DNA of 64,000 bases from Lactarius indigo (GCA_025766275.1 JAFKAC010000010.1:1240001-1304000), one strand, 5' to 3'. Positions 1 to 10,861 are shown, counted from the stretch's first letter. A program made the numbers and translations. Notes: generated by a model not told the origin, from the sequence alone.

Positions 1-2
1 TA

Positions 3-3000
3 CTGGGATATCCCTGGTTTACGGCTTTTGAACCCAAGTTTCACTGGCGAGACGCCACACTTGACGAAGAGTTTCAACCAGTGGTTATCACCAGTCTACA
101 CCTGTCCGACGAAGCCATGCCTCTTGAAGCAACCATCAAGGCATTGGAGACGTATCAACTGGACGAATCAGCCTGGGAACAGCTACAGGAAGAAGACGAA
201 CCCTGTATCCGACTGCGAAAAACAACAACAGCATCAGAATTAGCGCAGCAAGAAGCGGCCAAAAGACCTCAGAAAACCTTCGAAGAGATGGTTCCGGAAG
301 AATACCGGAGGCATCAGAAAGTTTTCAGTGAGGAAGCGTCGCAGCGCTTCCCCCCTTCGCGCCCGTGGGACCACGCCATCGATCTGGTCCCAACCGCCCC
401 TGAAACAATGGATTGCAAAGTATACCCACTCACAATCCCGGAGAACGAAAAATTAACAGAATTCGTGACCGAACACCTGGAAAAGAAGTACATCCAACCG
501 TCCAAGTCTCCTTACGCATCCCCCTTCTTTTTCATCAAAAAGAAGGACGGGAAACTACGCCCGGTACAGGACTACCGCCGCCTCAACGAACTAACCGTAA
601 AAAATCACTACCCACTCCCCCTAATCCCCGAACTTATCGACAAAATCCAAGAAGCAAGGCTTTACTCGAAACTTGATATCCGATGGGGATACAACAACGT
701 TCGAATCAAACAGGGGGACGAATGGAAGGCGGCGTTCAAGACAAATCAAGGGTTGTTCGAACCACGAGTCATGTTCTTTGGCCTCACTAATTCCCCTAGC
801 ACCTTCCAAACCATGATGGACACCATCTTCCGGGAGTTAGTGCTGACAGGGGAAGTAATCGTCTACATGGACGACATCCTAATTGCGACCTCAGACGACC
901 GCACCCACCACAGAATGGTACTACACCAAGTCCTCGACCTCTGCAACAAACATGACCTATACATCAAACCGGAAAAATGCGTGTTTGAAGTCCATGAGGT
1001 AGAGTACCTGGGGCTAATCATTGGGTACGGACAACTGCGAATGGACCCAGTCAAAGTACAAGGAGTCCGAGAATGGAAGGCGCCGACATCACTCAAAGAA
1101 GTACGAGCCTTCCTAGGATTCTGCAATTTCTACCGGCGGTTTATACGGGGGTTCTCTACAATTGCAAGACCCCTTCACGACCTCACAAAGAAAGACGTTC
1201 CCTGGGAATGGACGGAAGCCAGACAAAAAGCCTTCGACACCATCAAAGAGCGAATCAGTTCGGAACCGGTCTTACTATTCCCAAAATTAGACCAACCCTT
1301 CGAAATCGAAGTTGATGCTTCAAGTTACGCCCTGGGGGCTGTCCTAAATCAGAAGGGAGAGGACGACAAAATGCATCCGGTCGCATTTTATTCCGAATCC
1401 CTATCGGAAGCAGAACGCAATTACGACATCTACGATAGGGAACTATTAGCGATCGTTAAAGCGTTACGCACTTGGCGAACATACCTCGTGGGATCCCCCC
1501 ATCTAATAACAATCCATACAGACCATGCCAACCTGCAATACTGGAAAGAACCCAGGAAAATCAGTCGACGAGTAGCACGGGAGTTCCAAGAACTGTCGGA
1601 GTACAACTTTATACTCAAACATATCCCCGGCACCAGGAATACACAAGCAGACTCCTTATCGAGAAGACCTGACTACGATGACGGCACCAGTGACAATGAC
1701 CACGTCATAGTACTCCCAGATAACGTATTTCTCAAAGTCACCCAAACGTCCATGCACGACATGGACATATGGACTCAAATCACACAAAATATGGACGAAG
1801 CAGCACTTCTCCCGTGGATAGAACCCCACAACCTAAGGAAACACGATGGGCTGTGGTGGAAGGGCGATGCTCTCGTTGTCGTGGGAAACAACGAACTTAA
1901 ACGGGGGGTGATCACCTTTTTCCACGATACTCCAAGCGCAGGACACCCAGGAATTGCAAACACTCTAGAGTTGTTACGACGCGATTTCTGGTGGCCCAAC
2001 ATGCGCAAAGACGTGGAGGCCTACGTCAAGGGGTGTGCAACATGCCAAAGCAACAAGATCAACCATCACCGACAGAAGCCCCACTTATTTCCCATCACCA
2101 CAGAACCATCGGCCGAACCATTCGAAGTAGTAGCCATGGACTTCATAGTCAAACTCCCGATATCAAAAGGGTTTGACTCAATCCTCACCGTCACGGACCA
2201 TGATTGCTCAAAAGCGGCAATATTCATACCATGCAACGAAACCATAACGTCAGAAGGTGTGGCAAAACTTTATCTTCGACATGTCTATCCCCATTATGGC
2301 CTACCCCGAAGGATCATATCCGATCGGGATCCAAGATTCGCGTCTATGTTCATGCGGCAACTGTGCAAAACGTTGGGGATACAGCAAAACGTATCATCAG
2401 CGTATCATCCACAAACAGATGGTCAATCAGAACGAACAAACCAATGGTTAGAACAGTACTTGCGACATTGGTGTAACGTGCAACAGAACAATTGGGTGGA
2501 ACTCCTACCTATGGCGCAATTCGCTCACAACTCTTGGAAAAACGCCACCACCAAACACTCCCCCTTTTCTCTCATTATGGGGTGGGAACCACGAACCGTG
2601 TGGACACCAAAACCTTCACACAGTCCTGCGGTGGATCAAAGATTGGAAGAATTGCAAATACTCCGGCAACACGCGCAAGATAGTATCAAACACGCACAGC
2701 ACCTCATGGCCCAACGAGGAAAAACAGGGTTCACACCTTATCAGCAAGGGGATCAAGTATGGTTAGAAGGAACCAATCTTCGTACCTTCTACCCCACAAG
2801 CAAACTAGCTCCGAAGCGATACGGACCCTTTAAAATCGTCAAGGTTCTATCAGACGTCTCGTACGAATTGGAACTTCCGGCATCATGGAAGATACACCCA
2901 GTATTCCACGCAAACCTTCTGACACCATATAAGGAAACGGAGATACACGGCGCAAACTATACCCGACCTCCACCGGACCTTATCGATGGAGAAGAGGAGT

Positions 3001-3194
3001 ATGAAGTGGAGCAGATCGAAGATGCCCAGGAACGAGGAAGAGGGCGCAAACTCCACTACCTAGTAAAGTGGAAGGGATTCCCACCAAGCGATAACACATG
3101 GGAACCCGCGACAAACATGACCCACGCCACAGATGTCATCAAAGACTTCTACCAACGATATCCGACTGCCAAGGGGGCTGGACGAACAATATAA
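3..3194 (+). CDS. Ty3/gypsy pol polyprotein (5' part outside window)
   Basis: Retrotransposon polyprotein, open from the window edge, so its start (gag/protease) is missing. The first residues, LGYPWF, look like the end of the aspartic protease. Next come reverse transcriptase (KKDGKLRPVQDYR; LDIRWGYNN; catalytic YMDD encoded at 864-875) and RNase H (EVDASSYALGAVL, DRELLAIVKAL, TDHANLQYW). The integrase has a zinc-binding HHCC segment (GHPGIANTLELL .. CATCQSNK) and a DDE core (MDFIVKLP, SDRDPRFAS, DGQSERTNQWLEQYLR). The C-terminus carries a GPY/F module (APKRYGPFKIVK) and a chromodomain (EVEQIEDAQ, LHYLVKWKGFP, NTWEP), which places it among the chromoviruses. There are no stops or frameshifts in over 1060 codons, so this copy is young or recently active. 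The stop is followed after 39 nt by a second ORF and then by the 3' LTR at 4717. Confidence 0.96.
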   Translation: MGYPWFTAFEPKFHWRDATLDEEFQPVVITSLHLSDEAMPLEATIKALETYQLDESAWEQLQEEDEPCIRLRKTTTASELAQQEAAKRPQKTFEEMVPEEYRRHQKVFSEEASQRFPPSRPWDHAIDLVPTAPETMDCKVYPLTIPENEKLTEFVTEHLEKKYIQPSKSPYASPFFFIKKKDGKLRPVQDYRRLNELTVKNHYPLPLIPELIDKIQEARLYSKLDIRWGYNNVRIKQGDEWKAAFKTNQGLFEPRVMFFGLTNSPSTFQTMMDTIFRELVLTGEVIVYMDDILIATSDDRTHHRMVLHQVLDLCNKHDLYIKPEKCVFEVHEVEYLGLIIGYGQLRMDPVKVQGVREWKAPTSLKEVRAFLGFCNFYRRFIRGFSTIARPLHDLTKKDVPWEWTEARQKAFDTIKERISSEPVLLFPKLDQPFEIEVDASSYALGAVLNQKGEDDKMHPVAFYSESLSEAERNYDIYDRELLAIVKALRTWRTYLVGSPHLITIHTDHANLQYWKEPRKISRRVAREFQELSEYNFILKHIPGTRNTQADSLSRRPDYDDGTSDNDHVIVLPDNVFLKVTQTSMHDMDIWTQITQNMDEAALLPWIEPHNLRKHDGLWWKGDALVVVGNNELKRGVITFFHDTPSAGHPGIANTLELLRRDFWWPNMRKDVEAYVKGCATCQSNKINHHRQKPHLFPITTEPSAEPFEVVAMDFIVKLPISKGFDSILTVTDHDCSKAAIFIPCNETITSEGVAKLYLRHVYPHYGLPRRIISDRDPRFASMFMRQLCKTLGIQQNVSSAYHPQTDGQSERTNQWLEQYLRHWCNVQQNNWVELLPMAQFAHNSWKNATTKHSPFSLIMGWEPRTVWTPKPSHSPAVDQRLEELQILRQHAQDSIKHAQHLMAQRGKTGFTPYQQGDQVWLEGTNLRTFYPTSKLAPKRYGPFKIVKVLSDVSYELELPASWKIHPVFHANLLTPYKETEIHGANYTRPPPDLIDGEEEYEVEQIEDAQERGRGRKLHYLVKWKGFPPSDNTWEPATNMTHATDVIKDFYQRYPTAKGAGRTI

Positions 3195-3233
3195 AGACAC
3201 CCCTTTCGCATCCCCACACCTCTCAAGCCAACG

Positions 3234-4682
3234 ATGACCGACACCCCAGTATCCGACACTACCCTCGTCAACATCCTTAGCAACCCCCAACTCGAAGCTG
3301 CCCTCGAACGAGGGATTGTCACCATCAATCTCACCGACATCCCTCGTCTGTCACCACCACCGTCCCCCCAACGTGTCACCATCACCGCCCCCATTCCCAT
3401 CGAACGAGAACCCGGGGAACTTACCCCGTCAACACCGGAGGAGGGGCAATACTCTCCAACACCACCCCCTCAGCTACAGTCGACCCCTCCACTGGAACCG
3501 CGACCTCAATCACCACCATCTTCCCCATCATCCACACCGCCCCCACCTCTAGAACCATTTACCCCTATTCGCGTCCACACCCCTATTGACTACGACCGAC
3601 CCGACTCCCCTCCTAACGACACAGACGATCCCGGTGCCCCATTCTTTCCAAACACCCCTGGTACCCCCAAGTACTACCCATTACAGATCCCACTACCAGA
3701 TGGTGGATCTAACCCAGCGAAGTACATCTACTATCGCAAGGGATTCACCGAAGTAGTGGGGACAATGGGTGTAGGACAACCCCACTACGGAGAGGAGGTC
3801 TACCTCTCGTCACTTAGGCCGAACGTCTCGGCACCACCCTTTACAGCAGAACAACTACAGTTCTTTGACCCTCACGATATCCGCGCCTGTGCTTTGGACG
3901 AAACGCTCATAGAGCTTAACTCACCTCGTCTCACGGCCGAGATTACCAGGCTGAGAACGGGGCTCTTGACGCTCAAAGAACTCGACGAGAAGTGCGAGAA
4001 GCTGGAGGAGGACGCACGCAAACTACGAGCGGAACGGCTCACGATCGACCTGATGCTGGCCAGCACCAAGAGGCGCCTTCAGTACGCAGGGGCACTGGCT
4101 ACCATCGGCAATGAATACACGCGCATGACAGCCCTACCAGCCCCACTTCGCTACTCCCGTTATGCTATTCCATTTTCCCCACGACGCGGAGGACCATTAG
4201 AGTTCCCCTGCCTCGCCGACAAACCCCACCGACGACGCTGCTATCACTGCAATAGCCCCCACCACATCGTACGCGACTGTCCCACCAGACCGCGACCCGC
4301 CTGTCGACATTGCCAAAGCCAGGAACATCAGTCCTATCGATGTATATTCCGCCGTGCAGGCATGGTCGAAGAAGTGATTACGACCCATCAGGCAGATGAA
4401 CGCATACGGCAAGCAGTGGCTACGGAGGCCACCACCTCCTTTACTGTCCCCGAACCTCCGACAATCTCGGCCCACACCCAAGGGAGGTGGTGTGGGCGGT
4501 GCTTCCGCACTGATGCCAATCATGACGAGATTCGGTGTCCACAGTACAAAATGTGTCGCAAGTGTGGTAAACGCGGACCCTTCCTCTTTCTCAAAACGCA
4601 TTACTGTCGACTCGACATTTCCCCGTGGCCGGAGAATGACCTCGATGCTGACATCTACGACCTCATAGATCCGGAGTCCTGA
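3234..4682 (+). CDS. Zinc-knuckle ORF downstream of pol in the same Ty3 element
   Basis: An intact 482-codon ORF starts with ATG 39 nt after the pol stop and ends 34 nt before the 3' LTR, so it lies inside the element in the position where env sits in retroviruses. The N-terminal ~150 residues are very rich in Pro/Ser/Thr. A helical, charged stretch around residues 220-285 (LKELDEKCEKLEEDARKL) looks like a coiled coil. The C-terminal third has four cysteine clusters: CYHCNSPHHIVRDC and CRHCQSQEHQSYRC are CX2CX4HX4C knuckles, CGRCFRTDANHDEIRC is a longer variant, and a last CRKCGKRG..HYC is irregular. No signal peptide or membrane segment is seen, so it is not an envelope protein. By composition it resembles a nucleocapsid or RNA-binding protein; whether it replaces or supplements gag cannot be told because the 5' part of the element is outside the window. 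Confidence 0.85.
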   Translation: MTDTPVSDTTLVNILSNPQLEAALERGIVTINLTDIPRLSPPPSPQRVTITAPIPIEREPGELTPSTPEEGQYSPTPPPQLQSTPPLEPRPQSPPSSPSSTPPPPLEPFTPIRVHTPIDYDRPDSPPNDTDDPGAPFFPNTPGTPKYYPLQIPLPDGGSNPAKYIYYRKGFTEVVGTMGVGQPHYGEEVYLSSLRPNVSAPPFTAEQLQFFDPHDIRACALDETLIELNSPRLTAEITRLRTGLLTLKELDEKCEKLEEDARKLRAERLTIDLMLASTKRRLQYAGALATIGNEYTRMTALPAPLRYSRYAIPFSPRRGGPLEFPCLADKPHRRRCYHCNSPHHIVRDCPTRPRPACRHCQSQEHQSYRCIFRRAGMVEEVITTHQADERIRQAVATEATTSFTVPEPPTISAHTQGRWCGRCFRTDANHDEIRCPQYKMCRKCGKRGPFLFLKTHYCRLDISPWPENDLDADIYDLIDPES

Positions 4683-4703
4683 AGTCGAGGCGTCTTCAGA
4701 CCA

Positions 4704-4713
4704 AGACGGGGGG
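4704..4713 (+). other. Polypurine tract of the plus-strand Ty3 element
   Basis: The purine-rich run agacgggggg lies 3 nt before the TGTTA start of the 3' LTR, the normal place for the plus-strand primer of reverse transcription. Confidence 0.6.
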
Positions 4714-4716
4714 TAA

Positions 4717-5286
4717 TGTTATGATTTTCTTGGACTCGTTTCCTTCCTTACCATTGTTTCCTCCCCACACCATACGAGCCCTGTACGACTATGCGGACTT
4801 TACGATTACCCGGTTTCTATCACGCGCCTTGCTTATCGACGTTCTCTCTTGATAAAGCTTGACATGTGCCAGTTTCCAGTTTGTTTCCTCTCACGCGCGA
4901 CCCCGCGTGATTCTCCTTTACTCTCGATATGACTCTGCTTTGTTCCCTTTATGTTCATCCCTTTCTTCCTCGATCTGGCGATGGCGCCATCTGTTTGTGA
5001 TAGCCACACAGTACGATTTCTATTTAACTCTGGTCATACCTAGCTTGTACGGTAGACTAGACTTCTTGTGTAATACTACACTCGTCTACGCAGAGTCTCC
5101 TCGACCCCCTCAGCCCTTGTCTTTGCTAGGCCTTCGAGTCTTAGCCCTCCTCTATAGTCCAAGTGACGTACGTCCTTGTGACTCTTGTGCACCATTCTTA
5201 CTGAAGTCGAGCCTTTGAGCTTTGACTACCGAACAATTGACTGACTTAGTACAGGTCGTACGCAACGCCCCTGTAGTGGCGTTACA
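4717..5286 (+). repeat. 3' LTR of the plus-strand Ty3 element (LTR family 1)
   Basis: A 570-bp LTR begins TGTTATG and ends GTTACA. Its limits are fixed by comparison with diverged reverse-strand copies at 17429-19221 and 18637-19210. It carries a TATA-like ctatttaa followed at 5054-5064 by agactagactt, the putative transcript start used in self-priming (see the entry at 17416). The right flank runs directly into the truncated gag of another element, so the target duplication cannot be read on both sides. Confidence 0.85.
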
Positions 5287-6072
5287 CTCCCGGAGGTCCT
5301 CCCCATCCTGGTGGGGGGTCAAGTGATAGTCCTTGTCTTCGTCCTTCTCCTGATGGGGGGTCTCCTTGGTCGGGTCCAATAGCCCGGAAGATTGCTGCGT
5401 TGTCGGCCATCATACGGTGCCCTGTTTTGGGATTTATGGGCATAAGGTGTCGTTGGGATTCCTGTCTGATTGCTTCGGCCGCATCTCACGCAGCCTGTTC
5501 TCGTGTGGTCATGAGTTCTTCTGTCGTCATTGTGGTTGTCACCATTTCTGCTGCAGGCGATCGTACGTGAATGATCTCTGGTTGTTCTGAGATATGTAGA
5601 GACTCAGCTTGTTGAATGGTGTATTGCTCAATGGGCCCGATGCTTGCTGGTCAGTTTTCTTCACTCTGCTCGTCTTCCTCAGTTTCTTCGCTTACTGCTT
5701 CTCCAGTGGAGTGTTCTCGTAGTTGGCCGTTGATGGGCCCCCAGTCAGCTCGTGAATTGAGTTCGTGTGCGTCGATGTCACACTGATACTGTCTTCCTGC
5801 TGGTCTGATAACATCCCAGCGATGGTCTATGGGGTTCCACGTAACTTCTACCCAGCACAGATGGTTGAAATTGAACTCAATGGGTCTGAACCTTGTAGGT
5901 CCGTTGAACTCTACAAAGTATCTGGTTTCGTCTCCTCGGTCTCTCCACCAAGCTGCTCCAAGGAATCAGGTTGGTATGTTGCGATCTCCTCTTCGTTCGA
6001 GATAGTATGGACGGAAGTTCGTCCACTGGTCACGGGTGTTAACAGTCGCCACAATGAATATCTTGGTCTTAA
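5287..6072 (-). pseudogene. Truncated Ty3 gag fragment (element A')
   Basis: On the minus strand, immediately after the LTR at 6073-6516, a reading frame homologous to the gag of element B can be followed for about 260 codons: KTKIFIVA, RDQWTNFRPYYLERRGDRN, FLGAAWWRDRGDE, YFVEFNGP, FNHLCWVEVTWNPIDHRWD. It is interrupted by TGA codons near 5966, 5651 and 5486. At two of these, paralogue B has arginine. The frame ends abruptly at 5287, where the plus-strand LTR begins. This is the 5' end of an element whose remainder has been lost. Confidence 0.75.
6060..6070 (-). other. Putative self-priming primer-binding site of element A'
   Basis: Read on the minus strand, AAGACCAAGAT starts 2 nt after the LTR end. 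It is the exact complement of ATCTTGGTCTT in the same LTR (6255-6265), whose first base lies 34 nt from the start of the TATA-like TATTTAAG (6292-6299). No tRNA-like primer complement was recognised. Pairing of the RNA 5' end with this site would prime reverse transcription as in Tf1/sushi elements. Confidence 0.6.
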
Positions 6073-6516
6073 TGTAACGCCGTCACGACGTTAGCTCGAC
6101 TTGAGCTTGTAAAAAGGCGACTGAGGCTTAGCTAATCACGCCCCGAGGCATATGGCACGAAGGCAACTTCTAGATGTTCAAAGACACTAGGATCTTGGCA
6201 GCACTCTATCTTAATAGAGGCAAGACCAGAAGAGACAAGAAGTGACGATTGAAGAAGACCAAGATGGCGTATCTTGGTCTTCCGCAGCTACCTTAAATAC
6301 AAGAGAGGCAGGCTTTCAAGCGCTGCCATGAATCATTGTAATGTAGCGTCCAATGTATCGCGTAAGTACCGCAATCCTAATACTACTACTACCTGTACTA
6401 GGATCAAGTCATTTGTAACACCTAACTCCGTCATAAACCCCAAGTCCGTGACTAATATACCTTACCGCCGTAGCCACAACTGGTACAGTAAGGGTCCGAT
6501 ATGCAGAACCATAACA
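6073..6516 (-). repeat. 5' LTR of element A' (LTR family 2)
   Basis: In minus orientation the LTR begins TGTTATGG and ends GCGTTACA. It matches the solo LTR at 19791-20298 over nearly its whole length and is more diverged from the LTR at 10862-11359. It contains a conserved hairpin, GAAGACCAAGAT/ATCTTGGTCTTC, with a TATA-like box upstream. The right side abuts the broken integrase of element B, so A' probably inserted into B. Confidence 0.8.
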
Positions 6517-8928
6517 AGTAGTGTCATTCGGTGAGTTGGAGAGTTCGTTTGATACCAGGGTGGCCGTAGACAGGGGAGTCATGGTGAGTGGCAATAATGG
6601 TGCGCTTGTCGTGGACACCGCCAGTGACCACTTGGCGTCCATCTTTGTACCATGTTCCTTCGATGTCTTTTAGTTTGTGAGCATCAACCCAAGGTTTCAA
6701 CTTAGCTATGTCTTGTTCATAAATGGGATGTTCCGAAACCATCTCTGCTGGTAAAATTTCGGGTCTCCAGTGTGGATGTCGCAGCTCTTCCAGCCTTCCA
6801 GCGTAGTGGCGCGTGCAAAGACACTTTCCGGTAGTACTGTTATTCCTTCGTTGTCGTTTTCTCCTTGGTCATAGTCTGGCCTCCGCGATAGTGCATCGGC
6901 ATGTCCATTGGAAGTCCCTTTAATGTGATGAATCTCGAAGTCATATTCCGAGAGTTCGAGTACTTCCCTGGCTACACGCCTGCTAATCTTTTGTGGCGAT
7001 CTCCAGTACTGTAGATTGAGATGGTCTGAGAACACTTTGATCTTGTGTGGGGAACCCGCTAAAAGGGGTCTCCAATGGCGGAAGGCTTTGACGATTGCTA
7101 GGAGTTCAAGATCATAAATGTCGTAGTTTCGTTCAGCTTCATTGAGGGTGGACGAGTAGTAACCAATGGGATGCCGCTTGCCGTCTGCTTTACGCTGGAG
7201 GAGGACGGCTCCGGTAGTGAATCCTGATGCGTCGACTTCTAGTTTGAATTGTTGTGTGAGATCTGGATGGGCTAGGACGGGTTCGCTGGTAACAAGGGTT
7301 TTGAGGTCTTGGAACGCTTTTTCTTCTTCCGTTCCCCAGTGCCATTCAGTGTCCTTACATGTAAGTTTGTTGAGAGGTCGTGCTTTAGTTGCGAATCCTT
7401 GTATGAAAGGGCGGTAAAAATTGCAAAACCTGAGGAAAGAGCAAACGTCCTTAACTTTGGTTGGCGTAGGCCAGTCCTTGATGCCCGAAATTTTGACGGG
7501 GTCCATGCGTGTCACCCCCTTTTCAAGGATTACCCCCAGGTAATCCATGCGCGGGGAGTGGAAGAGGCACTTTTCGAGTTTATAGTATAAATTGTGTTCC
7601 GCGGATACACGAAGAACGTCTTTGACAGCTTCAATGTGATCTGTTAGAGAATGGCGGAGTCCTGTAGCAATACCGATGTTGTCCATGTAAACCTGAATGA
7701 TTGTCCCGCATTTTTCGTGCTTAGCCATAATGTCCCTAAAGATGAAGTTCATCATAGTCTGGAACGTGGCTGGAGAGTTGGTCAGGCTGAAGAACATCAC
7801 CGTTGGTTCGAATAATCCATATCGCGTTTTGAACGCCGCTTTTTCCTCATCTCCCTCTTTGATGCGTATGTTGTTATATCCCCACCTAACATCAAGTTTG
7901 GTGTAGATATGAGCATTACTAAGATCGGTGATGAGGTTGGAGATGAGAGGAAGTGGATACTGATTCCGGATGGTGACAGCGTTGATTTTTCGATAGTCTT
8001 GAACAGGTCGCAGCTTCCCATCCTTCTTCTTGATAAAGAAGAAGGATGAGGCGTAAGGGGACTTGGAGGGCCGTATATATCCCTTCTTCAGTTGTTCATC
8101 TATCCATTCGCGTAGTTTCTTATCTTCTTCTTGTGTCATGGGGTATATTTTACAGTCAATTGCATCGGCTGTTCCTGGTTTAAATTCGATGGCGTGATCC
8201 CAGGGCCTGCTGGGTGGAAACCTGTCCAATGCTTCTTCACTGAAGAGGCATTCAAATTCACAATATTCAGGAGGTAACTCAGCTTTGGTGACGTATTGTT
8301 GAGCGGCGATGGCGAGATCGGTGGCAGTAGCCCTGATTCGGCATCCTTCCTTGAACTGTTGCCGTTGTTCGTCTGTGATGACACAGGAGTGTACTATTTT
8401 GTAATCGTTGTTTTGGACGGTGGCTGCTGCCACTACTGGTGTTGTTTTGATATAAGGATTGGTTGAGCGAATAATGATAGGGAGCATGTCTTCATGTATG
8501 GCCACTTGCGACCACTTGATGTGTGGGTCATAAATAGTGAGCCAGGGGTAACCTAGTACGATGTCTTCGTGACCGATATCTGTAATAAGGAAACGGATTT
8601 CCTTATGAATGCCTTTAGTTTGGACATCGACATCTGTATAGTGGGTGATACGCCCTGACTTGTTTTCCGTGTTGTCAATGTTCCATATCTTCTTTGGGAT
8701 GTCCAATGGTTTGGTCCCAAGTCCCATTCTTTTTGCGAAGGATGGTTTCATGAAGCAGTGAGTTGCTCCACTGTCGACTAATGCTTGTATGTTGGCCATT
8801 GCGTAACTGGTGCGAATTGATACTGGAACTCTCATAGAACGGTAGCGAGTCATGATTACACTGTTACAATTAACTGCCCTCACCCAGGCCGATGGGTTCA
8901 GGCGTCCTGAAAACCCTCCTTCTTCCAC
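6517..8928 (-). pseudogene. Ty3 pol of element B, truncated in integrase and frameshifted
   Basis: Minus-strand pol with protease (QALVDSGATHCF), reverse transcriptase (FFIKKKDGKLRPVQDYRK, LDVRWGYNN, and YMDN in place of the canonical YMDD), RNase H (EVDASGFTTGAVLL, DLELLAIVKAF) and the start of the integrase zinc domain (YGHPGIKRTLQLTE). A one-base frameshift near 6745-6775 separates the long ORF (to 6706) from its continuation (6742-6524). The frame is then cut off at about 6520 by the LTR of element A'. The start overlaps the gag ORF by 31 nt in another frame, so pol is probably made by ribosomal frameshifting. The frameshift, the truncation and the YMDN change indicate a dead copy. Confidence 0.88.
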
Positions 8929-10848
8929 AATTGTTGGAGGATAATGTCCTTTACATCGTCTGATTCTCCTGCCACTCCGTTAAGCCAATCACTGGCGCGC
9001 TGTTGAGGGGGTACATCTTGAACCACCCTGGTAGCGACTTCCGGTTCTTGCTGGTGATAGTCGGTGTTGATGTACCGACTGGTTGATGCTTGAGGCTGAT
9101 AGCCTCCTCGTGGTTGTCTACAATCACGGGCCATGTGTCCGTCCTTTCCACAATTGTAGCAAGTGACTGGCCTTTGATTATTACGTCCTCCTCCTCTCTG
9201 CAGGAATCCTCCCCTTGGTCGGTATGGGGGACGAGGAGCGAGTATATCTTCTGCTCCTGCAAGTCGTCCTTGAATTTGATCTGCGGAGGTGTCCATGGCG
9301 TTTGGGTCCCGTGGTAAATTTCTTGGCTGCCAGGAACTTCTTGGCGGCCCCTGCCATTGCCGTTGTTGACACGGTCGCCCTTGTCCCTGTCCTTGAGGAA
9401 CACCCTTATTCAATACTGCTTTGAGGTGGAGATATTGTTGTTGACGAGTGGTGGCTGCTTCTTTCCATTCGCGGTAATTTCGGGGATTGTTGAGGGTATA
9501 GACCTTTTCATACAGATCTTTTGGTAGTCCGCTTGCGAATAGATCCAGCGTCTGAGGATCGTCGAGTCAATATTGAGCGCGGCATATTAATTGTTCAAAC
9601 TGGGTGCAATACTCATCTAGATTGCCCCCGATCATCTTGATTCCCTTCTTGAGCTCATATTGAGCTTGTTCTTGTTCCATGGTGTTACGGAATTGTTGCA
9701 TGAAGCTACGTGTGACTTCATTCCATAACCCTTCGCTTGTGTGGGGTATCCCAACTTGTATCTGGCCGTTGAGCCAGGTAAGCATGGCCAACACCCATTC
9801 GCTGACGTTGACGCCTTTAATGTAGGAAAGAAAGAGTAGGGCATGTTGATATGGGGTTGCCATGATGCCTTCGTCCACGTTCATGCCCCAATAGACGTGC
9901 CATTGGGTGAGAAATGCTTCAACTTTTGTGCATTCTCTGTCGAATACTGTGGGTGCTTTGCCAGCTAATTTGTTACTCAGAGGGGGAACAATAGGACCTG
10001 CACCTGGTAATCCTCCTCCCGGTGGTCCTCCCGGGAATCCTCCGGGGAACCCTTCGAATCCGGGTCCTCTTGGTGGGGGTCCTCCTCCCAGTAAGTCACC
10101 AGGAGGTCCACCCCCTCCACTGGGGGGATTGGGTACGTCTGGTCCGATAGCACGATGGATGGCTACGTCATCTTCAGTCATTCGATGACCGGTGTAAGGG
10201 TTAATGGGAGCTAGATTAGCTTGAGACTCTTCTGTGATACGCCTTTGTTCTTCCAGTATTATTCGATCTCTTACTTCTTCAGTGAGTTGCACCTCTTCTT
10301 GCGTAATAGTGGCTGTTGCCATTGCAACCGCTGGACTATGAATGTGAATTACTTCTGGTTCGGGTTGGTGAATGGTCAAAGACTCAGTTCGTTGTATGAT
10401 GTGATCGCCAATAGCCCCTAGACTGGCTTCTTCTGCTGGCGTTGTCCCTCTACTTGGTGACTGACTTTCGGAGGCTTCTTCTCCGCTAATTCCTTCGTCT
10501 GTGTGTTCTTGCGTCTGTCCGTCAATAGGACCGTAATCTGCGCAGCTATTGAGTTCTTGTGCGTCGATATTGCAGTTATAGGTTCTTCCTGCTGGTTGCA
10601 CAATATCCCAGCAATGATCTATGGGATTCCAAGTAACCTCAGTCCAACAGAGGTGTTCGAAATTGAACTCAACGGGTCGAAAACAGTTAGGACTGTTAAA
10701 CTCTACGAAGTATCCGGTGTCTTCTCCTCGTTCTCTCCACTGAGCTGCTCCTAAGAATCTTGTTGGTACGTTGCGATCTCCTCGTCGTTCAATATGATAG
10801 GGACGGAAAGACGTCCACTGGTCTCTGGTCGAGTACGCCACGATGAAG
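8898..10848 (-). pseudogene. Ty3 gag of element B with one in-frame TGA
   Basis: Gag reads from just after the LTR (KTKIFIVAYSTRDQW) through a Pro/Gly-rich stretch, a capsid-like region (VFDRECTKVEAFLTQW, YIKGVNVSEWV, FEQLICRAQY) and one zinc knuckle, CYNCGKDGHMARDC. A single TGA at 9567-9569 splits two ORFs that are in the same frame. The true start is uncertain because the frame is also open through the LTR end; no ATG is evident right after the LTR. Product: structural nucleocapsid polyprotein of the retroelement. Confidence 0.85.
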
Positions 10849-10859
10849 ATCTTGGTCTT
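10849..10859 (-). other. Putative self-priming primer-binding site of element B
   Basis: On the minus strand AAGACCAAGAT again lies 2 nt after the LTR. It is complementary to ATCTTGGTCTT in the LTR (11093-11103), placed 34 nt downstream of a TATAAGTAG box. Spacing and sequence match element A' although the rest of the LTR has diverged. Confidence 0.6.
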
Positions 10860-10861
10860 AA

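Noticed and set aside
3234..4682. Retroviral-type envelope protein
   Set aside because: Position fits, but there is no signal peptide or membrane segment and the Cys clusters are zinc knuckles.
9907..10188. Pro/Gly-rich plus-strand ORF
   Set aside because: It is the antisense of the Pro/Gly-rich part of the gag of element B.
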